Assembly (NCBI GenBank): GCA_016714815.1
Contig: JADKBZ010000021.1
Location: 47,270 to 111,269, forward strand
Length of the DNA stretch: 64,000 bases
Source of the DNA: Holophagales bacterium
GTDB lineage: Bacteria; Acidobacteriota; Thermoanaerobaculia; UBA5066
Direction of reading: 5' to 3'
A program made the position numbers and the translations under genes. The notes beneath the pieces were generated by a model, which was not told the origin of the DNA, ran no database searches, and worked only from the letters and a program-made list of their open reading frames with translations. Below are positions 44,240 to 53,100 of this stretch, one piece after another; the stretch's first letter is position 1, and each line of letters begins with the position of its first letter.

Positions 44240-44798
44240 CAGCGCCGTCGCCTCGCCTATGGGCTCCCGCAGGCGAATCCACACGCTGGCCTTCGACGAC
44301 CCCTCGCGGGCCCTCGCCGCCGTCCGGGCGCTGCGGGCCGACGGGTTCGAGGTGGACGACGTCCACACGCCGTACGCGGTGCACGGGATGGACGAGGCGC
44401 TCGGGCTGCCCGAGACGCGGCTGGGCCTGGCGACGCTCGCGGGAGGGCTCCTCGGTGCGGGCGTCGCCTTCGGCTTCCAGTTCTGGACGCACGCGGTCGA
44501 CTGGCCGCTCGTCATCGGCGGGAAGTCGCCGCTCGCGCTGCCGGCCCAGATCCCGGTCAGCTTCGAGCTGACGATCCTGTTCGCCGCGTTCGCGACGGTG
44601 GGGACGTTCCTGGCGCGGCGCCGGCTCTTCCCGCGGATCGCCGTGACGCCGCCGTCGCAGCCGGGTCCGGGCGTCACCGACGACAGGTTCGTCGTCCTCG
44701 TCGTCGAGCGCGACGCCGGCTTCCGCCCGGCGCGTCTCCGCGAGCTGGCTCGGGAGCTGGGGCCGGTCGAGACCGTCGAGGGCTGGAGGGTGATGTGA
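44226..44798 (+). CDS. actD: Alternative complex III subunit ActD
   Basis: The 190-residue protein has a soluble alpha/beta head (TLAFDDPSRALAAVRALRAD; YAVHGMDEALGLPETRLG) and two membrane helices (LATLAGGLLGAGVAFGFQFW; LTILFAAFATVGTFLARRRL), as in ActD. The ATG at 44226 overlaps actC by 14 bases; an internal ATG at residue 12 is an alternative start. Confidence 0.88.
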
Positions 44799-45388
44799 CC
44801 CGCTCGAAGAGCCGCGGCGCGCCCGCGCCGATCCTGGCCGTTCTGGCCGCCGTCGGCAGCCTGGCCGGCTGCGCCGCCGAGGGGGATCGACCCGGGATGA
44901 CGTTCCTTCCGGAGATGGTCGATTCGGGCGTGGTCCACGCGTACGACCGGAACCCGATGAGAGAGAGCGTCCCGTCTCTCTTCCTCCCGCCCGCGGGGAG
45001 CGTGCCCGTCGAGCGGCTCCCGTTCGAGTACGGCCCGGGCCCCGAGGAGGCGCGGCGGGCGGGAGTGGAGCTCCGCAACCCGTTCGTCGCGGGGCCGGAA
45101 CCCCTGGCGCGCGGCAAGCAGGTCTACGACACGGTCTGCACCGTCTGTCACGGTCCGAAGGGCGAGGGGGACGGTCCGATCATCGGCCGGTTCCCGAACC
45201 CGCCGAGCCTCCTGGCGCCGCACGCGCAGGGGCTCCCGGACGGGCAGATCGTCCACGTCATCACCCGGGGCCAGGGGATCATGCCGTCCCACGCCGCCCA
45301 GGTCCTCCTCGAGGACCGTTGGAAAGCGGTGCTGTACGTGCGGCAGCTCCAGGGGGTCCCGGCCGTCCCGCCGGAGGTGGCGCCATGA
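44795..45388 (+). CDS. actE: Alternative complex III monoheme cytochrome ActE
   Basis: The 197-residue lipoprotein (lipobox AGC, about residue 25-27) has one heme site, CTVCH, in a cytochrome c domain with GEGDGPIIGRFPNPPSL and GIMPSHAAQV, whose Met is the likely sixth ligand. It includes the conserved N-terminal DRNPMRESVPSLFLPPAGSV stretch of ActE. It would pass electrons from ActA/B to soluble cytochrome c. Four-base overlap with actD. Confidence 0.9.
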   Translation: MTRSKSRGAPAPILAVLAAVGSLAGCAAEGDRPGMTFLPEMVDSGVVHAYDRNPMRESVPSLFLPPAGSVPVERLPFEYGPGPEEARRAGVELRNPFVAGPEPLARGKQVYDTVCTVCHGPKGEGDGPIIGRFPNPPSLLAPHAQGLPDGQIVHVITRGQGIMPSHAAQVLLEDRWKAVLYVRQLQGVPAVPPEVAP

Positions 45389-46545
45389 CCGAGCGGACGC
45401 TCTCCCGGCTGCTCCGGACCCGGCCGCTCGAGGCGGGCGCCCTCGGCGTCGTCGCCGCCGGGCTCCTCGTGGCCGGAGCGGTCCTGGATCCGCGGCAGGC
45501 GTTCGCGGGCCTCCTGACCGCTGCGCTCTTCGGCCTCATGCTCGCTCTCGGCGCGGCGGTCTTCGCCGCGATCCAGGGGGTCTCCGGGGCCCATTGGTGG
45601 GCGCCGGTCCGCGGGGTGACGGCCTCGGTCGCCGGGACCTTCGCGGTCCCCGCGGCTCTCCTCGGCCTGACACTCCTCTTCGGGATCCCCGCGCTCTACG
45701 CGTGGGCGCAGCCCGAGGCGGCGTCGAACCACCTCCTCGCGGCCAAGGCCGTCTGGCTCAACCGCCCCCTCTTCCTCGCGAGGGCCCTCCTGATCCTCCT
45801 CGTGTGGGCCGGGGTCATCGGCCTCCTGCGGGACCGGCTGCGCGCCCTCGGGTCGGGAGAGGCGGGCGCGGTCCGGCGCTTCACCCGGACGTCGGTCGGA
45901 TTTCTCCTCGTCCTCGGTCCCACGATCTCCGTGGCCTTCTGGGACTGGGTGATGTCTCTCGAGCCGGAGTGGTACAGCACGATGTTCGCGGTCTACGGTT
46001 TCGCGGGGACCTTCCTCGGAGGGATCGCGACCGTCACCGCGGTCGCGCTGTTTCTCGACGCTCGCGGCGGGCTGCCCCGGCCGCTGTCGGCCGCGACGCG
46101 GCACGACCTCGGCAAGCTCCTGTTCGGCTTCGCCACGTTCTGGGCCTACATCTGGTTCTGCCAGTACCTCCTGATCTGGTACAGCAACATCCCCGAGGAG
46201 ACCCCCTACTACGCGCTTCGCTTCCAGGGCGGCTGGACGGCGCTCTTCTGGCTCAACCCCGTCGTGAGCTTCCTCGTGCCGTTCGTCGTGCTGCTCGGCG
46301 CAGGCGCCAAGAAGCGGCCGACGGCTCTCGGCCACGCGGCGCTCGTCGTCATCCTCGGGCGGTGGCTCGACGCGTTCGTGATGGTCGCGCCCTCGGCGGG
46401 TCCGCTGCCCGCGATCCCGATCTACGCCGTCGCGGCCTCGCTCCTCGTTCTCGCGGGGATGGCGCTCGCCTTCGACCGGCTCTGGCTTCGGGGGCGGGGC
46501 GTCGCCCGGGACGCTCCGCTAGCGGGGGAGGCGGCGCTCTCGTGA
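45385..46545 (+). CDS. actF: Alternative complex III membrane subunit ActF
   Basis: The ATG at 45385, overlapping actE, gives a 386-residue protein with about ten helices, related to ActC but lacking the quinol-site motifs. Typical segments are SVAFWDWVMSLEPEWYSTMF and FWAYIWFCQYLLIWYSNIPE, shared by all ActF proteins. It ends the act operon; no terminal oxidase genes follow. Confidence 0.92.
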   Translation: MTERTLSRLLRTRPLEAGALGVVAAGLLVAGAVLDPRQAFAGLLTAALFGLMLALGAAVFAAIQGVSGAHWWAPVRGVTASVAGTFAVPAALLGLTLLFGIPALYAWAQPEAASNHLLAAKAVWLNRPLFLARALLILLVWAGVIGLLRDRLRALGSGEAGAVRRFTRTSVGFLLVLGPTISVAFWDWVMSLEPEWYSTMFAVYGFAGTFLGGIATVTAVALFLDARGGLPRPLSAATRHDLGKLLFGFATFWAYIWFCQYLLIWYSNIPEETPYYALRFQGGWTALFWLNPVVSFLVPFVVLLGAGAKKRPTALGHAALVVILGRWLDAFVMVAPSAGPLPAIPIYAVAASLLVLAGMALAFDRLWLRGRGVARDAPLAGEAALS

Positions 46546-46616
46546 AGGCGGGGCGATCGTCCGTTCGTCGGCTCGATACTGTCGGGCGACAACTCTCGCG
46601 TGCCGCTCAGATCCCG

Positions 46617-46872
46617 CGCAGCCCGCTACCCCGTAGAGCGCGGAAATGGAGTCGTTTCTCTCGCGAGACGGACGAAATACTCGCTATTGGCTCGGGAGGG
46701 AGGCATGGAGCTTCTCGAACCCGGCGCGGATGGTGGGCTTGGCCGCGAAGGTCCGGAGCGCCGTCTCGATGACCGACCGGGCTTCGTCCACGCGACCGGT
46801 CTTGAGAAGCACCGCGGCGTAGACGTTCTGCACGTCCGCGTACGCCCGGTGGTCTGGCGGCACGCCGGCCTC
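46617..46872 (-). repeat. Repeat R2, fragment of the TPR kinase 3' end
   Basis: These 256 bases match 59431-59686 with only a few differences and in the same orientation. On the minus strand they encode the last about 56 residues of the kinase (YADVQNVYAAVLLKTGRVDE, then FAAKPTIRAGFEKL). No start, domain or promoter is present. It fills the gap between the act operon and the second nitrate module (46546-47017) apart from the palindrome at 46950. Confidence 0.8.
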
Positions 46873-46949
46873 TCCGACGCCGGGGGGCGCCCCGTGAGCG
46901 GGCCCGCGCCCGCGTCGGGGCCGCCCGGACACCGATTTCCCGCGCCGGC

Positions 46950-46963
46950 ATGACTGCCGTCAT
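46950..46963. promoter_or_regulatory. FNR/DNR-like palindrome before the second nitrate module
   Basis: ATGAC-TGCC-GTCAT, perfect in its outer 10 bases, lies 54 bases before the ATG at 47018. No clear -10 hexamer was seen, which is not unusual for an activated promoter in GC-rich DNA. Confidence 0.7.
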
Positions 46964-47017
46964 GCCGCGGCGCCCTCGTCCCTTCTCATTCGAGACGGGA
47001 ATACGTAGTGTCCCGGC

Positions 47018-48064
47018 ATGCTCTCGACGCTGAATATCCGCGCCCTCGGCTGGGCACTCCTCGCCTCGGCCCTCCTCGCGGCGTCCGTCGTCGCGGGCTC
47101 GCGGAACCTCCAGAACTTCGACGGGGCTCTCGCGGCCTACCTCTTCGCGACGCTCTTCGCGGCGTTCGGGATCGTCTACCGCTACGCCGTCTGGCTCCAG
47201 CGCCCGCCGACGCGCCTCTACTGGCGGGCCGGCTGGAGGCTCCTCTTCTCCCGCCGCTTCCCCGCCTACCTCGCCGAGCTCCTCCGCCGCCTCGTCGACG
47301 AGCTCGCGCTCCAGCGCTTCATCTGGAAGCGGAGCGCGAAGAGGGGCCTCGCGCACGTCCTCCTCGCGTGGGGGTGCCTGTCGGCCTTCGCGATCACGAT
47401 CCCGCTCGTCTTCGGCTGGATCCATTTCACGCTGAGAGCGGGGACGATCGACGTCTACGAGGCGCACCTCCTCGGCTTCCACGCCTTCGACTTCCCGCTC
47501 GGCGGCTTCGTGGCGCTGAACCTCTTCCACGCCCTGAACTGGTCGTCGGTCCTCGTCCTCCTCGGCGTCTTCGGGTTCCTGAGGCGCCGGATCACCGACG
47601 CCGGGCAGATCGCGACGCAGACCTTCGAGATGGACCTGATGCCGCTCGTCCTCCTCGTCCTGATCTCCGTCACCGGGCTCGGCCTGACCTGGGACTACGA
47701 GCTGATGCAGGGGCGCGCGCACGCCTTCATGGCGATCAGCCACGCGATCACGGTCATCCTCTTCCTCCTCTGGCTCCCGTTCGGGAAGTTCTTCCACGTC
47801 TTCCAGCGCCCGGCGCAGCTCGGCGTCGCGCTCTACCAGCGCGAGGGGGAGGCGGGCGCGCAGGCCGTCTGCCCGCACACGGGCGAGGCGTTCGCCTCCC
47901 GGATGCACGTCGAGGACCTCAAGCAGGTGACGTCGGAGCTCGGCTACGACTATCGCCTCACCGGGGGCGGCTCGCACCTCGACCTCTCCCCACAGGGCAA
48001 GCGGGCCGCGCTCGCGAAGGCCCACCTCGCCGCCCGCAACGAATCGGGCGCCTTCTTCGGCTGA
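47018..48064 (+). CDS. Membrane cytochrome b, NarI/HdrE-like
   Basis: The 348-residue protein has about six membrane helices. His residues that could bind b hemes are in KRGLAHVLLAWGCLSAF, HLLGFHAFDFPLGGFVALNL (several His), and MAISHAITVILFLLWLPFGK then FFHVFQRP. A soluble C-terminal part contains VCPHTGEAFASRMHVEDLKQ. The layout fits a quinol-oxidising cytochrome b of the NarI/DsrM/HdrE type. It is the first gene of the module with the Mo enzyme, ferredoxin-like and Rieske genes and is the only obvious quinol-interacting subunit there. The exact family is uncertain. Confidence 0.75.
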   Translation: MLSTLNIRALGWALLASALLAASVVAGSRNLQNFDGALAAYLFATLFAAFGIVYRYAVWLQRPPTRLYWRAGWRLLFSRRFPAYLAELLRRLVDELALQRFIWKRSAKRGLAHVLLAWGCLSAFAITIPLVFGWIHFTLRAGTIDVYEAHLLGFHAFDFPLGGFVALNLFHALNWSSVLVLLGVFGFLRRRITDAGQIATQTFEMDLMPLVLLVLISVTGLGLTWDYELMQGRAHAFMAISHAITVILFLLWLPFGKFFHVFQRPAQLGVALYQREGEAGAQAVCPHTGEAFASRMHVEDLKQVTSELGYDYRLTGGGSHLDLSPQGKRAALAKAHLAARNESGAFFG

Positions 48065-48074
48065 GAGGAACGAA

Positions 48075-50333
48075 ATGGCACGCCTTCCCGTCTCCCCCGA
48101 CGCCCTCGTCGCCCAGTTCGGCCCGCGCCTCGGCTTCCCGCCGAAGGAGGGCTTCCCCGGCCGCGACGAGCCCGACCGCGTCGTCCCGACCCACTGCTGC
48201 TTCTGCGGGATGCAGTGCGGCATCAAGCTGCTCGTCAAGGACAACCGGATCGTCGGCTTCGACCCGTGGGAGGAATTCCCGTTCAACGAGGGGCGCCTCT
48301 GCCCGAAGGGAGTCCAGCGGTACCTCCAGAACAACCACCCCGACCGGCTCCTCTCCCCGCTCGAGAGGGTTGAGGGGCAGGGGTTCCGCCCGGTGTCGTG
48401 GGACGCCGCGCTCGACCGCACCGTTTCCGAGATCCGGCGGATCCAGGAGAAGCACGGGAAGGACGCCTTCGCGATGCTCTCCGGCGTCTCGCTGACGAAC
48501 GAGAAGAGCTACCTCGTCGGGAAGTTCGCCCGCCTCGCCCTCGGCACGCGGAACCTCGACTACAACGGCCGGCTCTGCATGGTGAGCGCCGGCGCCGGGA
48601 ACAAGAAGGCCTTCGGCCTCGACCGCGCGAGCAACACCTACGAGGATCTCGCGAAGGCCGAGGTGATCCTCGTCGCCGGGGCGAACGTCAGCGAGACCTT
48701 CCCGACGCTCACCCACTGGATCTGGCAGGCCCGCGACAACGGCGCGAAGCTCATCGTCGTCGACCCTCGGATGACGCCGCTCGCGAGGACGGCCGACCTC
48801 CACCTCCCCATCCGTCCCGGGCGCGACTCCGCCCTCTTCGGGGCGATCCTGAAGCAGCTCGTCGACCGCGACCAGCTCGACCACGACTTCATCGCAAACC
48901 ACACCTCCGGGTTCGAAGAGGCCGTCGAGGCGGTGAAGGGCTACGACCTCGCCTGGGCCGAAGAGGTGACCGGCATCCCGCGCCGGAAGATCGAGGCCGC
49001 CTCCGAGTGGTGGGGGAAGGCGAAGACGAGCTTCCTTCTCCACGCCCGCGGCATCGAGCACCACACGAAAGGGGTAGAGAACGTCGTCTCGGCGATCAAC
49101 CTCGTCCTCGCGACGGGGCGGATCGGCAAGCCCTTCTGCGGCTACGGGACGATCACCGGGCAGGGGAACGGCCAGGGGGGGCGCGAGCACGGGCACAAGT
49201 GCGACCAGCTCCCCGGCAACCGCGACATCGAGAACCCGAAGCACCGGGAGTGGATCGCCGGCGTCTGGGGCGTGCCGGAGCCGGAGATTCCCGGGAAGGG
49301 GCTCTCGGCCTACGAGATCGTCGAGGCGATCCACCGGGGCGAGATCAAGGGGCTCCTCTCGATCTGCTTCAACCCGCTCGTGTCGCTCCCGAACGCGAAC
49401 TTCGTCCGCGAGGCCCTCGAGAAGCTCGAGTACTTCGCCGCGATCGACTTCTTCCTCTCCGAGACGGCCCGGCACGCCGACGTCGTCCTCGCCGGGTCGC
49501 TCCACGAGGAGGAGGAGGGGACGGTCACGACCGCCGAAGGGCGCGTCACGCGCATCCGGGCCGCGATCGACCCGCCGGACGGCGCCTGGCGCGACACCGA
49601 CGTCTTCCTCGACCTCGCGCGCCGCCTGGGGAAGGGCGACCTCTTCGACTACGCCGCCCCGGCGGCCCTCGCCGGGACGCGTGAAGGGTCGCTCTTCACG
49701 GCCCAGCGGATCTTCGACGAGCTCCGCGCCGCCTCGAAGGGGGGAACGGCCGACTACTTCGGCATCACCTACGAGAAGATCGAGGCGAACCTCGGCGTCT
49801 TCTGGCCCTGCCCCTCACTCGACCACCCGGGGACGCCCCGCCTCTGGGAAGACCGCAAGTTCGCGACGCCGGACGGCCGGGCGCACTTCAACGCCGTCCT
49901 CTACCGCGACCCGGGCGAGGTGACGGACTCCGACTACCCCGTCATCCTGACGACCGGCCGGGTCGTCTCGCAGTACCTCTCAGGGACGCAGACCCGGCGC
50001 ATCGGCAAGCTCGTCGAGCAGTACCCCGAGCCGCTCCTCGAGATCCACCCGTCGCTCGCGAAGACTCTCGGGATCACCGACCGCGACCTCGTGAGGGTCG
50101 AGACGCGGCGCGGCGCCGCCGAGTTCCCGGCCCAGCTCGTCACGACGATCCGCGAGGACACCGTCTTCGTCCCGTACCACTGGCCCGGCCGGAAGTCGGC
50201 GAACCTCCTGACGTCGGGGAACCTCGACCCGGTCTCGAAGATCCCCGAGTTCAAGGTGAGCGCCTGCCGGCTCGTGCCGACGGGCCGCAAGGCGCCCTCC
50301 GCCGCCGAGGCGAAGGCGTACGCGAGCGTCTGA
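48075..50333 (+). CDS. Molybdopterin oxidoreductase, NasC/NarB-like nitrate reductase
   Basis: The 752-residue protein is a Mo/W-bisPGD enzyme. The 4Fe-4S motif is Cys 41, 44, 48 and 76 (THCCFCGMQCGIKL, then RLCPKG), and the Mo ligand is Cys 168 in YNGRLCMVSAGAG, as in Nap/Nas/NarB rather than the Asp of NarG. The typical cofactor segments GRIGKPFCGYGTITGQGNGQ and YHWPGRKSANLLTSGNLDPV are present. No Tat signal is visible, so the enzyme is probably cytoplasmic. Nitrate is the likely substrate given the NarK-like transporter at the end of the operon; formate or another oxyanion is possible. Lack of a NirBD or glutamine-type assimilatory partner argues against simple assimilation. Confidence 0.85.
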   Translation: MARLPVSPDALVAQFGPRLGFPPKEGFPGRDEPDRVVPTHCCFCGMQCGIKLLVKDNRIVGFDPWEEFPFNEGRLCPKGVQRYLQNNHPDRLLSPLERVEGQGFRPVSWDAALDRTVSEIRRIQEKHGKDAFAMLSGVSLTNEKSYLVGKFARLALGTRNLDYNGRLCMVSAGAGNKKAFGLDRASNTYEDLAKAEVILVAGANVSETFPTLTHWIWQARDNGAKLIVVDPRMTPLARTADLHLPIRPGRDSALFGAILKQLVDRDQLDHDFIANHTSGFEEAVEAVKGYDLAWAEEVTGIPRRKIEAASEWWGKAKTSFLLHARGIEHHTKGVENVVSAINLVLATGRIGKPFCGYGTITGQGNGQGGREHGHKCDQLPGNRDIENPKHREWIAGVWGVPEPEIPGKGLSAYEIVEAIHRGEIKGLLSICFNPLVSLPNANFVREALEKLEYFAAIDFFLSETARHADVVLAGSLHEEEEGTVTTAEGRVTRIRAAIDPPDGAWRDTDVFLDLARRLGKGDLFDYAAPAALAGTREGSLFTAQRIFDELRAASKGGTADYFGITYEKIEANLGVFWPCPSLDHPGTPRLWEDRKFATPDGRAHFNAVLYRDPGEVTDSDYPVILTTGRVVSQYLSGTQTRRIGKLVEQYPEPLLEIHPSLAKTLGITDRDLVRVETRRGAAEFPAQLVTTIREDTVFVPYHWPGRKSANLLTSGNLDPVSKIPEFKVSACRLVPTGRKAPSAAEAKAYASV

Positions 50334-50346
50334 GGCGGGAGGCGCG

Positions 50347-50931
50347 ATGACGACGACCGCCTACCGGGGCCAGGAGGAGTTCTTCCTCGACCCGCAGCGC
50401 TGCATCGGGTGCCACGCCTGCGAGATGGCCTGCGCCGAGTGCGAGACGAACGGACAGCTCGCGATGATCCACGTCGACTACGTCGACCGGGCCGAGAGCC
50501 CGCAGACGGCGGTCCAGGTCTGCATGCACTGCGAGGAGCCGACCTGCGCCCGCGTCTGCCCCGCCGACGCGATCGCGAAGGACGAGCTCGGCGTCGTCCA
50601 CTCGGCGAACGCCGCCCGCTGCATCGCCTGCAGCAACTGCGTCCTCGCCTGCCCCTTCGGCGTCCCGAAGAAGGTCGAGGCGATGAAGCTGATGATGAAG
50701 TGCAACCTCTGCTACGACCGGACGAGCGCGGGGCGAAGGCCCATGTGCGCGACCGTCTGCCCGAGCGGAGCGCTCTACTACGGGACGCGCGAGCGGATGG
50801 CCGCGATGCGGCCGAACAGCTCGCCCGTGAACGAATTCCGCTTCGGCCTGCAGCGCGTGAAGACGCGCGTGAACGTGATGATGCCGAAGGGCTCGACCGA
50901 GCTCGTCGTCGACGGAGGGGACGCGCGATGA
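50347..50931 (+). CDS. Four-cluster ferredoxin-like electron transfer subunit
   Basis: The 194-residue protein has Cys motifs for several 4Fe-4S clusters: CIGCHACEMACAECE (from Cys 19), CMHCEEPTCARVCP, CIACSNCVLACPFG and CNLCYDRTSAGRRPMCATVC. This is the NrfC/HycB/DmsB type that wires a Mo enzyme to a membrane subunit. It lies 13 bases after the Mo enzyme and overlaps the Rieske gene by ATGA. Confidence 0.9.
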   Translation: MTTTAYRGQEEFFLDPQRCIGCHACEMACAECETNGQLAMIHVDYVDRAESPQTAVQVCMHCEEPTCARVCPADAIAKDELGVVHSANAARCIACSNCVLACPFGVPKKVEAMKLMMKCNLCYDRTSAGRRPMCATVCPSGALYYGTRERMAAMRPNSSPVNEFRFGLQRVKTRVNVMMPKGSTELVVDGGDAR

Positions 50932-51455
50932 CCGACCGCCCCGAGAACCTCCCCGCCCGGCCGGCGTGGGAGGTCGACTTCCCCCTCGAGCGCGTCGAGG
51001 CTCAGCACGTCACCCGGCGCGAGTTCGCGAAGTTCCTCGTCCTGGCCTCCGGCGGCCTCGCCGTCGGGAGCGGCTGGGTCGCGGCCAAGGACGCCCTCTT
51101 TCCCCCGGCGGCGATCCCCGGCCCCGTCCGCCTCGCGGCCCTCTCGGAAATCCCGGTCGGCGGGATGACGCAGTTCACCATCCCGGGGCTGAACCAGCCG
51201 GGGATCCTGATCCGCCTCGAGGAGGGGCTCTTCCGCGCGTTCGAGCAGAAGTGCACCCACCTCTCCTGCGCGGTCTTCTTCGACCCCGGCTCGCGGAAGA
51301 TCGAGTGCCCCTGCCACAACGGGGCGTTCGACCCGCTGAGCGGGGCCGTCCTCCAGGGGCCCCCGCCGCGCCCCCTCCGCTCCTTTCCCGTGGAGGTCCG
51401 CGGCGACGAGGTCTGGCTCGTCCCGCCTGTCGCGCCGGAGACGGAGGGCGCATGA
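50928..51455 (+). CDS. Rieske 2Fe-2S protein with twin-arginine anchor
   Basis: The 175-residue protein has a Tat-type signal anchor (TRREFAKFLVLASGGLAVGS, Arg 30-31) and a Rieske cluster: Cys 109 and His 111 in CTHLSC, Cys 127 and His 130 in CPCHNGAF, plus the disulfide Cys pair. The cluster should therefore be on the periplasmic side. A Rieske subunit next to a Nas/Nap-like enzyme is unusual and would allow electrons to be exchanged with cytochrome b or periplasmic carriers. Confidence 0.9.
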   Translation: MTDRPENLPARPAWEVDFPLERVEAQHVTRREFAKFLVLASGGLAVGSGWVAAKDALFPPAAIPGPVRLAALSEIPVGGMTQFTIPGLNQPGILIRLEEGLFRAFEQKCTHLSCAVFFDPGSRKIECPCHNGAFDPLSGAVLQGPPPRPLRSFPVEVRGDEVWLVPPVAPETEGA

Positions 51456-52984
51456 CCGACTTCCGCCGCGCCCAGGAGCAGTCGCACCCGACGAAGACGA
51501 ATACCGTCCTCCTCGGGGTGATCCTCCTCCTCGTCCTCATCATCTCGCTCCAGGTCTGGCTCCTGACCGCAGGCCTCAACACCGCGCTCGGCGGCGACCG
51601 CTCGATCGTCTGGCCCGCCTTCCAGGCCTCGCTCGTCCTCTTCCTCGCCGGGGCCGCGTCCCTCCGCTACCTGCCGCGGCCGATCCGCGCGGTCGCGGCG
51701 CGCCCCGTGGCGGAGAGCTTCCCCGACGCGGCGCTCGCCTGGCGGACTCTCGCGATCAGCGCGGTCTCTCTCACGCTCGCCTTCGCGGTCTGGTTCATGT
51801 GGTCGGCGATCGCGATCAAGCTCCCCGACGCCGGTTTCCGGATTTCGCCGGGGCAGCGCTTCTGGCTGACCGCCACGCCCGTCATCCTCGGCTCCATCCT
51901 CCGGATTCCGTACGGGATCTTCGTCTCCCGCTTCGGGAGCCGGCGGACGCTCGCGGCGGTGACGCTCCTCCTTCTCGTCCCCTGCATCGGCACGGGGATC
52001 GCCGTGCAGGATCCGTCGACGCCGTTCGGAGTCCTCCTCTTCTGGTCGGCCGTCACCGGCATCGCCGGGGCGAACTTCGCGACCTCCATGGCCGTCGTCA
52101 CGCTCTGGTTCCCGAAGTCGAAGCAGGGTTCGGCCCTCGGGATCAACGGCCTCGGGAACCTCGGCGTCACCGTGGCGCAGTTCCTCGTCCCGATCGTGAT
52201 CGTGGCCGGCCTCTTCGGCGCGATCGGCGGCGGCTCGCTCTCCCTGAGGCTGAAGGCGGGCGGGACGCAGGACGTCTGGCTCCAGAACGCCGCGTTCGTC
52301 TGGATCCCGGTCATCCTCCTCTGCACGGCGGCGGTCTGGTTCGGGACCCGCGACTTCCCGATGAAGCCGAAGACGATCGCCTCCCAGCTCGACGTCGCCC
52401 GCGACCTCCACACCTGGACGATATCGGCCCTCTACTTCCTCACCTTCGGCTGCTTCGTGGCGATGGGGGCCTCGCTCCCCCTCATCATCCAGTCGGTCTT
52501 CGCCGACGCCCCTGGCGGCGCCCCGAACCCGTTCCTCTACGCCCCCTTCGCCCCCCTCGTCGCGACGCTGATGCGCCCCGCTGGCGGATGGGCCGCGGAC
52601 CGGTTCGGCGCGGGGAGAATGACGGCGATCGCGATCGGCGTGATGGCGGTCGGCGGCTTCAGCCTGACGCGCTTCCTCCGCCCCGAGTCCTTCGACGGCT
52701 TCTTCGCGACGATCCTCGTCATCTGCGCCGCCTCCGGATTCGGGAACGGCTCGGTCTTCAAGATCATCCCGACCGTCAACCCGCGCGAGGCGGGGGCCGT
52801 CATCGGGATCGTCTCGTGCGTCGGCGCCTTCGGCGGCTTCTTCCCGCCCCTCTTCCTCGGCTGGTGCATCGAGCGGTTCGGGAGCCCCGCCTGGGCCTAC
52901 ACGGCGATGGCCGTCGTCGCCCTCGGCGCCCTCGCCGTCAACGGCTGGTTCTACCAGCGGGAGGGGTCGCCGACGCGCTGCTGA
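51452..52984 (+). CDS. NarK/NasA-type nitrate transporter with N-terminal extra helices
   Basis: The 510-residue protein has two extra N-terminal helices (TVLLGVILLLVLIISLQVWL; ASLVLFLAGAASLRYL) and then a full MFS core with NarK signatures (TGIAGANFATSMAVVTLWFP; GFGNGSVFKIIPTVNPREAG, the nitrate signature). It overlaps the Rieske gene by ATGA and ends the operon. Its divergence from the first NarK (36627-38195) suggests a different role, such as nitrite export or nitrate uptake at other concentrations. Confidence 0.88.
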   Translation: MTDFRRAQEQSHPTKTNTVLLGVILLLVLIISLQVWLLTAGLNTALGGDRSIVWPAFQASLVLFLAGAASLRYLPRPIRAVAARPVAESFPDAALAWRTLAISAVSLTLAFAVWFMWSAIAIKLPDAGFRISPGQRFWLTATPVILGSILRIPYGIFVSRFGSRRTLAAVTLLLLVPCIGTGIAVQDPSTPFGVLLFWSAVTGIAGANFATSMAVVTLWFPKSKQGSALGINGLGNLGVTVAQFLVPIVIVAGLFGAIGGGSLSLRLKAGGTQDVWLQNAAFVWIPVILLCTAAVWFGTRDFPMKPKTIASQLDVARDLHTWTISALYFLTFGCFVAMGASLPLIIQSVFADAPGGAPNPFLYAPFAPLVATLMRPAGGWAADRFGAGRMTAIAIGVMAVGGFSLTRFLRPESFDGFFATILVICAASGFGNGSVFKIIPTVNPREAGAVIGIVSCVGAFGGFFPPLFLGWCIERFGSPAWAYTAMAVVALGALAVNGWFYQREGSPTRC

Positions 52985-53029
52985 GGCGCTCTGCGCCGGT
53001 ACGCGTCATGACGGGCGCGGCCGGCCCGC

Positions 53030-53057
53030 AAAAAGGGGCCGCCCGGCGGGCGGCCCC
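53030..53057 (-). terminator. Rho-independent terminator of the octaheme cytochrome gene
   Basis: A perfect 10-bp stem (GGGGCCGCCC with GGGCGGCCCC, loop GGC) is followed on the minus strand by TTTTT, so it ends the leftward cytochrome transcript. It also lies beyond the rightward transporter gene and may slow that transcript too. Confidence 0.75.
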
Positions 53058-53100
53058 TCGAGGGGTTCGGTGGGGAGGCGCGGTCCCGCGGCCCGGCAGG

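Noticed and set aside
53005..53016. TCATGA-centred sequence near the end of the second transporter gene as another FNR-like site
   Set aside because: Lacks the N4 spacing of ATGAC-N4-GTCAT and lies between convergent gene ends.
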